Of a stretch of DNA of 5,308 nt, positions 1 through 5,308 are shown in pieces. The translations under genes and the position numbers were made by a program. The DNA is from Deltaproteobacteria bacterium (GTDB lineage: Bacteria; Myxococcota; Myxococcia; Myxococcales; 40CM-4-68-19). The notes beneath the pieces were generated by a model. That model made no database searches and was not told the DNA's origin. It worked only from the letters and a program-made list of their open reading frames with translations. Location: assembly GCA_005879505.1 (NCBI GenBank), contig VBKQ01000040.1:1-5308 (forward strand), in the 5' to 3' direction. Each line of letters starts with the position of its first letter. Within the stretch, counting starts at the first letter, position 1.

Positions 1-1410
1 ATCATTCCGTCAATTTTCGCGATCGACGACAAGGGCAACGAGCTGATCGGCCACGAGGCCAAGCGTCAGTGGCAGCTGAACCCACGCAACACGGTCTACG
101 CGGCCAAGCGGCTCGTGGGCCGCTCCTACAGCAGCGACGTGGTCGAGCTGATGAAGAAGACCGTCGCCTACGAGCTCAAGCCCGGCGAGCGCAACGACGT
201 GCTGCTCGACATCGGCCACAAGCACTTCCGGCTGGCCGAGATCAGCGCGAAAATCCTGAACAAGATCCGCGTAGTGGCGCAGGACTACCTGGGCGAGAAG
301 GTGACGCGGGCCGTGGTCACCGTGCCGGCGTACTTCACCGACCGCCAGCGCCAGGCGGTCAAGGACGCGGGCAAGATGATCCATCTCGAGGTGGTCCGGA
401 TCATCAACGAGCCTACCGCGGCCGCGCTCGCCTACGGCATCGGCAAGAACCTGCACGAGACGGTGGTGATCTACGATCTGGGCGGTGGGACCTTCGACGT
501 CTCGATCATCGAGATCCGGGACCGCGTCTTCGAGGTGAAAGCCACCGGAGGCGACATCTTCCTCGGTGGGCTCGACTTCGACCAGGCGATGATCGAGTTC
601 GTGCTTCGCGACTTCGCCGACAACCACGGGATCGATCTCTCCGCCGACCCGGTCGCGATGCAGCGCATCAAGGATCTCGCCGAGCGCGTGAAGATCGACC
701 TGAGCAGCCGGGAGCAGGCGCCGTTCTCGGTGCCGTTCGTCACCATGACCCCGCAGGGGCAACCGCTGAACATCGACTTCAACTTCACGCGGGCCCTGCT
801 CGAGGAGATCACCGGCGGCCTCATCGACCGGACGGTAGACATCCTCATGCGCGTGATGAACGACGCCAGTCTCGATCCGAAGAAGGTCGACGAGCTGCTG
901 CTGGTCGGGGGCCAGACCCGGATGCCCGCCGTGCAGAAGCGCCTCACGGAGATCTTCGGGAAGACGCCGTCGAAGGGCGTTCATCCCGACGAGGCGGTGG
1001 CCATCGGCGCCGCGCTGTACGCCAACTCGCTCGAGGACAACACGAACCTGCGCCTGCAGCTTCTGGACGTGATTCCGATGGCCATCGGTCTGGAGAAGGC
1101 CGGAGGCTCTTTCCACACCGTCTTTCCCCGCAATGCGCCCATTCCGAACGCCAGGGCCGTCGCGGCGACCACCAGCTACGACGGCCAGGCCGAAGTGGCG
1201 ATGCGCATCTTCCAGGGCGACAACCCGAACGTTTCGCACAACGAGCTGCTCGGCGACTTCCTCTTCAGCGGGCTCAAGCCCGGACCGGCCGGAAAGGCGC
1301 GCCTCGAGATCACCTTCGACGTGAACATCGAGGGCATCCTCACCATGTCCGCGAGGGACCTGGAGACCGGCAAGCAGATGAAGACCACCGTCCGCGTCAC
1401 CCAGCACTGA
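1..1410 (+). CDS. Hsp70/DnaK-family chaperone lacking the alpha-helical lid (5' end outside window)
   Basis: This is an ATP-dependent cytosolic chaperone. The reading frame is open from base 1, and the first visible residues (IIPSIFAIDD) align with about residue 35 of E. coli DnaK, so roughly 34 residues are missing. Visible nucleotide-binding motifs, counted from the window edge, are KRLVGR (K36, equivalent to catalytic Lys70 of DnaK), VTVPAYF (106-112), INEPTAAALAYG (E137), DLGGGTFD (159-166, with the phosphate-binding Thr) and LVGGQTRMP (301-309). The interdomain linker LQLLDVIP (352-359) is followed by a beta-sandwich substrate domain (about 360-469) ending in TVRVTQH. The full protein should be about 500 residues against about 640 for DnaK: the helical lid and disordered tail are absent, with a clean TGA stop. 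It is therefore better seen as a specialised Hsp70 paralogue than as the housekeeping dnaK. No grpE or dnaJ is visible. The stop codon overlaps the next gene's start. The family assignment is very secure; the client is unknown. Confidence 0.95.
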   Translation: MIPSIFAIDDKGNELIGHEAKRQWQLNPRNTVYAAKRLVGRSYSSDVVELMKKTVAYELKPGERNDVLLDIGHKHFRLAEISAKILNKIRVVAQDYLGEKVTRAVVTVPAYFTDRQRQAVKDAGKMIHLEVVRIINEPTAAALAYGIGKNLHETVVIYDLGGGTFDVSIIEIRDRVFEVKATGGDIFLGGLDFDQAMIEFVLRDFADNHGIDLSADPVAMQRIKDLAERVKIDLSSREQAPFSVPFVTMTPQGQPLNIDFNFTRALLEEITGGLIDRTVDILMRVMNDASLDPKKVDELLLVGGQTRMPAVQKRLTEIFGKTPSKGVHPDEAVAIGAALYANSLEDNTNLRLQLLDVIPMAIGLEKAGGSFHTVFPRNAPIPNARAVAATTSYDGQAEVAMRIFQGDNPNVSHNELLGDFLFSGLKPGPAGKARLEITFDVNIEGILTMSARDLETGKQMKTTVRVTQH

Positions 1411-1412
1411 TG
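1408..1412 (+). promoter_or_regulatory. TGATG stop/start overlap (translational coupling site)
   Basis: The TGA stop of the Hsp70 gene (1408-1410) shares its A with the ATG of the dipeptidase gene (1410-1412). No convincing Shine-Dalgarno sequence sits in the preceding 15 bases, so ribosomes ending Hsp70 synthesis probably re-initiate here. This is an inference from the arrangement. Confidence 0.6.
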
Positions 1413-2423
1413 CCGGATGCGGCGGCGGTCCACGCCGGCGCGCCGGTCGCCGATCTGCACGCGCATCCGGCGCTGAACGCGTACTACCTGCGGCGCGATC
1501 TCGGACGCGAGCACGCGGGGCCAAGAAGATGGAACCCGCTCCGGCAGCAGCTCGATCTGCCGCGGGCGCGGGCCGGAGGGCTGCGCGTCCTCACGAACTG
1601 CGTATACGCGCCTTCGGTGCTGCCGGTGCGTCCCTTTCGCGCAGCGCTGGGCGGATTCGCGGCGCTGGAAGACCTTTGTTCACGCCACCCTGCCCTGGCG
1701 CAGATCGCCCTGAGGAAGGGAGAGATCGGACCGGTGTTGGAAGCCGGCAAGCTGGCCGTGATCCACGCGCTGGAAGGAGGGCATCACCTCGAGCGCTCGC
1801 TGGAGAAGCTGGAGCGGCTGGCTGGGCGCGGGCTGCGCTATCTCACGCTCACGCATTTCGTGCACAACGGCATCGCGCAGCCGGCGAAGATGCCGCGCCT
1901 GCCGTTCTTCTCGGTCCTGCGCGGTGCTCCCGGGCTCACCCGATTCGGCCGCGCTCTCGTGCGGCGCTGTGAGGAGCTGGGGGTTCTCGTCGACGTGACC
2001 CACTGCTCGGACCGCTCGTTCGCGGACGTGCTGGGGATGGCGACCCGGCCGCTACTCGCGACGCACACCGGGTTCCGCCGGTTCGCGCCCTTCGAGCGGA
2101 ACCTCTCCGACGAACAGGCCCGCGAGATCGCCCGGACCGGCGGCGTGATCGGCGTGATCACCTGGAGCGACCTGCTCGGCCGCGACAGCGTCGAGGCGAT
2201 GGCCGACTCGATCGTGCACGGCGCCTCGGTGGCGGGCGCGGCGCACGTCGGCATCGGGACCGACTTCGACGGCTGGGTATTCAGCGCGGAGGGCATCCGC
2301 GACGCCACGCAATATCCGGCGCTGACAGAGCTGCTGATCGGTCGCGGGTTCAGCGAGGCGGAGCTGCGCGGAATCCTCGGCGGCAACTACCTGCGCGTGC
2401 TCGGCGAAAGCTACGCTTCCTGA
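1410..2423 (+). CDS. Peptidase M19 (membrane/renal dipeptidase family) protein
   Basis: This is a 337-residue metal-dependent hydrolase of the renal dipeptidase family, whose members cleave dipeptides, including some with a D-residue, using a binuclear zinc site in a TIM barrel. Family landmarks appear in order: DLHAHP (15-20), HALEGG (bridging Glu E122), VDVTHCS (H198), ATHTGF (H219), ERNLSDEQ (R230), GGVIGVI, GIGTDFDG (D285) and the C-terminal ILGGNYLRVL. The first motif is unusual: the family norm is His-x-Asp, while here it is His17-x-His19, so one metal ligand appears changed. There is no signal peptide or lipobox at the N-terminus, so a cytoplasmic location is likely, unlike the GPI-anchored animal enzyme. 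The ATG at 1410 is chosen because it overlaps the upstream stop and leaves the normal family length. The same frame stays open far upstream, but that part is a shadow of the Hsp70 gene. The substrate is not predictable; peptide recycling is one possibility. Confidence 0.92.
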   Translation: MPDAAAVHAGAPVADLHAHPALNAYYLRRDLGREHAGPRRWNPLRQQLDLPRARAGGLRVLTNCVYAPSVLPVRPFRAALGGFAALEDLCSRHPALAQIALRKGEIGPVLEAGKLAVIHALEGGHHLERSLEKLERLAGRGLRYLTLTHFVHNGIAQPAKMPRLPFFSVLRGAPGLTRFGRALVRRCEELGVLVDVTHCSDRSFADVLGMATRPLLATHTGFRRFAPFERNLSDEQAREIARTGGVIGVITWSDLLGRDSVEAMADSIVHGASVAGAAHVGIGTDFDGWVFSAEGIRDATQYPALTELLIGRGFSEAELRGILGGNYLRVLGESYAS

Positions 2424-3367
2424 GCGCCCGCGGGCGGCACGGCGGCAGCGGGCTTTCGGAAGGTGTTCAGCATCACCCCGCCCATCACCATCGCCGGCAG
2501 CAGCTGGATCGCGTGCAAGCCGATGGCGAAGGCCGCGGCATGGCCCGTGTCGCCGCCGAACGCCACCAGCACGCTGCCGGCGCCGAGCTCGAAGTTTCCC
2601 AGCGATGCGGGGGGCGAAGGAATGGCCAGCGCCAGGTTGATGCCGAAGATGACCCCCATCGCGTGCGGCAGATCGTGCGGCTGGCGGAAAGCCGCCAGTG
2701 CGAGCATCGTCACCACGAACTCCAGGCTCCAGGCAAGCGCGGAGAACAGGCCGGCCTGCGCAACCGCGCGCGGGTCGCGCGCTGCCATCAACCCCGAGCG
2801 GGCACGGGCGACGGCGTTCGCGATCCGGCCGGCCGGCATCGACTCCGGATGCTTCGCGAGCCAGAGCAAGGTCAGGACCAGGATGATGGCCCCACCCATG
2901 CCCGTCCACACCAAGGCCGCCACCCAGCGCGGGACCGGGAGCAGCGCGGGCAGGAGCGCGGCGAAGGCGAACATCACCACCGCGTTGACGCTGTGATCGA
3001 GCGCCACTGTCCCGAGCGCGGTAGCGCGGCGGATACCGGTAGCCCGCGCGAGCAGCTCGGTGCGCACCGCCTCCCCGGCGCGCATGGGCAGGAACGCGCT
3101 CGCCGCTTGTCCGACGTACAGCGCGGCGATCGGGGTGAACCGCGGCACTCGCCGGATTCCTCTCACCAGCGCGCCCCAGCGCAGTCCTTGCAGCGCGCTG
3201 CAGGGCACGCAGACGAGTGTAGCGGCTAGAGCTAGCCCGAGATCGACACCCTGGAACGAATGGATGACCCGATTCCAGTCGAGCCTGCGCGCAAACACCA
3301 CGACACAGACGCCGACGACGACCCACACGATCATGCGCAGCATGAAGAAAAGCCGGTCACGCGTCAT
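2411..3367 (-). CDS. Lysylphosphatidylglycerol synthase transmembrane-domain / flippase-like family membrane protein
   Basis: This is a 318-residue integral inner-membrane protein with about seven or eight hydrophobic segments (roughly 9-26, 43-60, 78-93, 117-144, 149-170, 205-227, 236-250 and 275-300). Two signatures place it in the family that shares the membrane domain of MprF (TIGR00374/UPF0104 type): GLRWGALVRG (61-70) followed by FLPMRAGEAVR (92-102), and IPSPPASLGNFELGAG (249-264), equivalent to the family's P-x-PGxxGxFE motif. The soluble aminoacyl-transferase domain of MprF is absent, so it should not be called a lysyl-PG synthase. Stand-alone members are usually thought to act in lipid or glycolipid handling, but the substrate here is unknown. 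The start is the ATG at 3367; an AAGGAG lies 22 bases upstream, too far for an ideal ribosome site, and no in-frame ATG or GTG lies between. The gene begins 16 bp after the upstream secreted-protein gene on the same strand, and its 3' end overlaps the convergent dipeptidase by 13 bp. Confidence 0.88.
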   Translation of the reverse strand: MTRDRLFFMLRMIVWVVVGVCVVVFARRLDWNRVIHSFQGVDLGLALAATLVCVPCSALQGLRWGALVRGIRRVPRFTPIAALYVGQAASAFLPMRAGEAVRTELLARATGIRRATALGTVALDHSVNAVVMFAFAALLPALLPVPRWVAALVWTGMGGAIILVLTLLWLAKHPESMPAGRIANAVARARSGLMAARDPRAVAQAGLFSALAWSLEFVVTMLALAAFRQPHDLPHAMGVIFGINLALAIPSPPASLGNFELGAGSVLVAFGGDTGHAAAFAIGLHAIQLLPAMVMGGVMLNTFRKPAAAVPPAGAQEA

Positions 3368-3383
3368 GCTGCCGCGAATCTAG

Positions 3384-4547
3384 TCACCGCTCCTTCGCCT
3401 GGGGCTGTTCGGGATTGGACCGCGCCACGGGTACCGTCGCGTGCGGAGCAACCGCGGCGGGCCGCATGGTCGCCGGAGCCGCGGCATGCGGTGCGGCGGT
3501 CTTCGGCGTGGCCGGAGGCGCGCTCGGCGGCCGCTGCTGCGCCGGGACCGCTTGCGGCCGCGGCTGGGTCGCCGCAGGCGAAGAAGGGCCGGACCAGTAT
3601 GGCCGGGGCTGGTTCGCAATCGCGTGCGGCATCTGCTGGACTGGGCGCGGATTTTGCGGAATTACCGCAGGCTGCCCGCCGCGCGGTGGATTCTGCGGAA
3701 CGACCGCAGGCTGCCCTCCCCGCGGCTGCACCGCGATCGGCGCAGTCCGGGGGCGGTAGAAGATCACCGACGACGATCCGGCCCGGGCGGAAGCAGGCGT
3801 CCGCGCGTCGCCGACCGCCAGGGGACGGACCGTTCGCCCGATCGCCCGCTCGATCACCGTCACCGAGGGCCCGGCAGGCGCCACGTTCCACGAAGGCGTG
3901 GCGAAGACGCGCCGCTGCGGACGCGGGACCACGTAGTGTGGCACGGGCTCGAGGAAGTGCCGCGTCGGGACCACGACCCACAGCGAGGGCTGCTCCACGA
4001 TCACGGACCGCGGCCCCATCGGGCACCATGCCGCGTACCCGTCGGTCCAGCGCCAGGTCACCCACGCCGGCGCCCAGATGCGCCCAGGCACCCACATCCA
4101 CCCGACTGCCGGCGACCAGGCCCAGCGGCCGTAATGGTAGACCGCCCACCCGAACGGCTCATCGCTCGCCCACGCCCAGCCTGCGTCCGTCCACACCCAG
4201 CGGCCGTAAACGTACGGCTGCCAGTCGTCGCTCACGCGCCTCGGGCGCCAGACGGTGCCGTACTCAGGCGTGTCGATCCACTCACCGTTCCAGGACAGCT
4301 CCGCGTCGTTGCGAAAGTCGCCATAGGTGGGGCCGCGCGCCGCGGCGTACCCGGAGTCGTCCGACTGCCAGCCCTGGTCGTCGTTCGGCAGCGACCAGTC
4401 ATAGCGCTCGTCGCCATAGGCCCCGGAGCGATCGTCGTTCTCCTGCCAGGACTGCTCATCCTGGCGATCGTCGTCGTACTCACGTTCGTGGCGATGCGCG
4501 AACGCGGGCGTCGCGGCGAGCAGAACGGCGAGCAGCATGCGGTTCAT
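3384..4547 (-). CDS. Secreted Trp-rich protein resembling DUF6600, with Pro/Ala/Gln-rich tail
   Basis: This is a 387-residue exported protein of unknown function. Residues 1-17 form a short signal peptide (hydrophobic MLLAVLLAATPAFA, likely cleavage AFA|HR). Residues 18-80 are rich in Asp, Glu, Gln and Tyr. Residues 83-178 hold a striking aromatic domain with 18 Trp residues between W86 and W174, built from units such as WRP, YGRWVWTDAGWAW, EPFGWAVYHYGRWAW, GWMWVPG and WAPAWVTWRW. From memory this is the pattern of DUF6600 proteins, found mainly in myxobacteria and acidobacteria. Residues from about 208 to 387 are low-complexity and rich in Pro, Ala, Gln and Arg, with a tandem 13-residue repeat at 275-300. 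The ATG at 4547 has a good GGGAGG site 7 bases upstream, which decides it over the ATG at codon 4. The gene leads a probable two-gene unit with the downstream membrane protein. No catalytic motif is visible; a structural or binding role at the envelope is a guess. Confidence 0.85.
   Translation of the reverse strand: MNRMLLAVLLAATPAFAHRHEREYDDDRQDEQSWQENDDRSGAYGDERYDWSLPNDDQGWQSDDSGYAAARGPTYGDFRNDAELSWNGEWIDTPEYGTVWRPRRVSDDWQPYVYGRWVWTDAGWAWASDEPFGWAVYHYGRWAWSPAVGWMWVPGRIWAPAWVTWRWTDGYAAWCPMGPRSVIVEQPSLWVVVPTRHFLEPVPHYVVPRPQRRVFATPSWNVAPAGPSVTVIERAIGRTVRPLAVGDARTPASARAGSSSVIFYRPRTAPIAVQPRGGQPAVVPQNPPRGGQPAVIPQNPRPVQQMPHAIANQPRPYWSGPSSPAATQPRPQAVPAQQRPPSAPPATPKTAAPHAAAPATMRPAAVAPHATVPVARSNPEQPQAKER
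3390..3395 (-). promoter_or_regulatory. AAGGAG, possible distant ribosome-binding site of the membrane protein gene
   Basis: On the minus strand AAGGAG encodes the last Lys-Glu of the Trp-rich protein and is the only Shine-Dalgarno-like match before the ATG at 3367, 22 bases away. At that distance it would work poorly for the ATG. It is 10 bases from an in-frame ATT (3379-3377), a rare start codon, or it could help ribosomes re-initiate after the upstream stop. It may equally be just coding sequence. Confidence 0.3.
3648..3725 (-). repeat. Tandem duplication of a 39-bp unit (2 copies) inside the Trp-rich protein gene
   Basis: Two adjacent 39-base units (3648-3686 and 3687-3725) match at 33 of 39 positions. 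They encode PRGGQPAVVPQNP followed by PRGGQPAVIPQNP, residues 275-300 of the secreted protein, so the frame is kept. Only one of the six base differences changes an amino acid (Val to Ile), which points to an old in-frame duplication in the proline-rich tail that kept its protein sequence. Confidence 0.9.
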
Positions 4548-4554
4548 TTGCGGG

Positions 4555-4560
4555 CCTCCC
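4555..4560 (-). promoter_or_regulatory. Ribosome-binding site of the Trp-rich secreted protein gene
   Basis: GGGAGG on the minus strand, 7 bases before the ATG at 4547, is a strong Shine-Dalgarno match at ideal spacing and fixes that start rather than the second Met at codon 4. Confidence 0.7.
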
Positions 4561-4622
4561 TTGCTGCTTGGACGCCCGCCATGGTGGCGTGTTCACGGAG
4601 CCGCGCAAAGAATTAGACCGGA

Positions 4623-4678
4623 CGCGCCTTTGCGAAGGCTCAGCATCTGTGCAGCCGCAAAGAAATGCCTTCGGCGCG
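4623..4678 (-). terminator. Imperfect inverted repeat after clpX, possible 3'-end hairpin
   Basis: In the 138-bp gap between clpX and the Trp-rich gene, CGCGCC (4623-4628) plus GAAGGC (4634-4639) can pair with GCCTTC (4667-4672) plus GGCGCG (4673-4678). This gives a 12-bp stem with a 5-base bulge on one side and a 27-base loop, starting 8 bases after the clpX stop. No T-run follows on the minus strand, so it is not a classical Rho-independent terminator; it may protect a transcript end or be chance in GC-rich DNA. A second pairing, 4628-4633 with 4657-4662 and 4637-4640 with 4653-4656, is also possible. I see no clear -35/-10 promoter in the rest of the gap; TCTAAT (4617-4612) is the only -10-like string and it lacks a -35 partner. 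Confidence 0.3.
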
Positions 4679-4685
4679 GGAGCGG

Positions 4686-5308
4686 CTAGGCCGTCTTGCG
4701 GTCCTTCTCGAAGAGAAGCGTGGGCTCTTCGCCGCGCATGATCACGCCTTCGGTGATCTTGCACTCCTTGATGCTGTCCCGGTACGGCACGTCGTACTGG
4801 ATGTCGAGCATCGCGTTTTCCATGATGGCGCGCAGGCCGCGCGCGCCGGCCTTGCGGCGCATGGCCTCATGCGCGATCGACCGCAGGGCCTCCCGCGAAA
4901 ACGTGAGCTTCACGCGCTCCATCTCGAAGAGCTTCTGGTACTGCTTCACCAGCGCGTTCTTCGGCTGGGTGAGGATGGTGACCAGATCCTCCTCGGTGAG
5001 ATCGTCGAGGGTGGCGATCATCGGCAAGCGGCCGACGAACTCCGGGATCATGCCGAACTTGATCAGGTCGGTGGGCTCGATCAGCTGGAGTATCTCGCCG
5101 ACGCCGCGGTTGTCCTTCGGCTGCACCTGCGCCCCGAACCCGAGGCCCTTCTCTCCCGCGCGCCGCTTGATGATGTTCTCGATGCCGTAAAAGGCGCCGC
5201 CGCAGATGAAGAGGATGTTCGAGGTATCGACCTGGATGTATTCCTGCTGGTTGTACTTCTTGCCGCCCCTGGGGGTGACGTTGGCGCGCGTGCCCTCGAT
5301 GATCTTGA
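4686..5308 (-). CDS. clpX: ATP-dependent Clp protease ATP-binding subunit ClpX, C-terminal half (5' part outside window)
   Basis: This is the C-terminal 206 residues of the AAA+ unfoldase that feeds tagged or native proteins into the ClpP peptidase. The zinc-binding domain and Walker A and B motifs lie beyond the right edge. Counting from that edge, visible parts are IIEGTRANV, the pore-loop region [10 protein letters not shown] (14-23; E. coli has RKH where KKY stands here), sensor-1 strand ILFICGGAF (31-39), the ClpP-docking loop LGF (55-57, equivalent to E. coli IGF), [14 protein letters not shown] with the arginine finger R93, [16 protein letters not shown] (115-130) and the sensor-2 motif GARGLR (R156). 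The protein ends in EKDRKTA with a TAG stop and lacks the longer tail of E. coli ClpX. The Val at codon 61 (GTG, 5124-5126) could be mistaken for a start, but it lies inside the conserved domain. clpP, its usual neighbour, would lie outside the window if present. Confidence 0.97.
   Translation of the reverse strand, partial: KIIEGTRANVTPRGGKKYNQQEYIQVDTSNILFICGGAFYGIENIIKRRAGEKGLGFGAQVQPKDNRGVGEILQLIEPTDLIKFGMIPEFVGRLPMIATLDDLTEEDLVTILTQPKNALVKQYQKLFEMERVKLTFSREALRSIAHEAMRRKAGARGLRAIMENAMLDIQYDVPYRDSIKECKITEGVIMRGEEPTLLFEKDRKTA

Noticed and set aside
69..1409. The dipeptidase frame staying open far upstream, which could suggest a 784-residue fusion
   Set aside because: The upstream translation is a frame-shifted shadow of the Hsp70 gene and has no M19 features; real family similarity begins just after the ATG at 1410.
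10..1524. A 504-codon open frame on the minus strand opposite the Hsp70 gene
   Set aside because: Its translation is Arg/Asp/Val/Leu-rich with no recognisable domain, while the + strand shows unmistakable Hsp70 motifs throughout. Long antisense frames are expected in GC-rich DNA.
2425..2436. A perfect 12-bp palindrome (CGCCCGCGGGCG) just after the dipeptidase stop
   Set aside because: It has no loop and no T-run, lies inside the end of the membrane-protein coding sequence, and is unremarkable in GC-rich DNA, so it is not called as a terminator or operator.
2052..3326. A 424-codon minus-strand frame overlapping the membrane-protein gene
   Set aside because: It is Arg/Ala/Gly-rich with no hydrophobic segments or motifs, whereas the neighbouring frame encodes a clear membrane protein with family signatures.
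3260..4741. A 493-codon open frame on the + strand opposite the Trp-rich gene, running into the clpX tail
   Set aside because: The product is an Arg/Pro/Ala/Ser-rich low-complexity string that crosses two genes of the other strand. The opposite strand has a signal peptide, a ribosome-binding site and a coherent domain.
4686..5126. A complete short gene starting at the GTG at 5126
   Set aside because: The conserved ClpX sequence continues upstream without interruption to the window edge, so the GTG is an internal Val codon.

Overview
This is a high-GC bacterial window with five protein-coding genes packed closely together; two of them run off the edges. The strong G/C preference at third codon positions, the style of the ClpX sequence, a lid-less Hsp70 and a Trp-rich DUF6600-type exported protein suggest a Gram-negative soil-type lineage, most likely Myxococcota or another former deltaproteobacterial group. 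This placement is inferred from protein style alone, because the window contains no rRNA or other taxonomic marker.

Layout. On the + strand, an Hsp70/DnaK-family chaperone (1-1410, N-terminus missing) overlaps by one base (TGATG) with a peptidase M19 (membrane/renal dipeptidase family) gene (1410-2423). The two probably form a translationally coupled pair. The dipeptidase meets, tail to tail and with a 13-bp overlap, a minus-strand polytopic membrane protein of the LPG-synthase-transmembrane / flippase-like family (2411-3367). Upstream of it on the minus strand, 16 bp away, lies a secreted Trp-rich protein resembling DUF6600 with a Pro/Ala/Gln-rich tail (3384-4547). These two probably share a transcript. 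A 138-bp gap holding an imperfect inverted repeat then separates them from the C-terminal half of clpX (4686-5308, minus strand, truncated by the window edge).

How the genes relate. Hsp70 and ClpX are both protein-quality-control machines but lie on opposite strands in separate units, so no joint pathway can be claimed. The membrane protein and the exported Trp-rich protein both point to the cell envelope, but their substrates are unknown. I see no mobile element, CRISPR array, tRNA or rRNA. The most unusual items are the Hsp70 that stops right after its beta-sandwich substrate domain, the M19 enzyme with a His where the family usually has a metal-binding Asp, and the tandem 13-residue duplication in the exported protein. 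I did not find convincing evidence of a new multi-gene system here.
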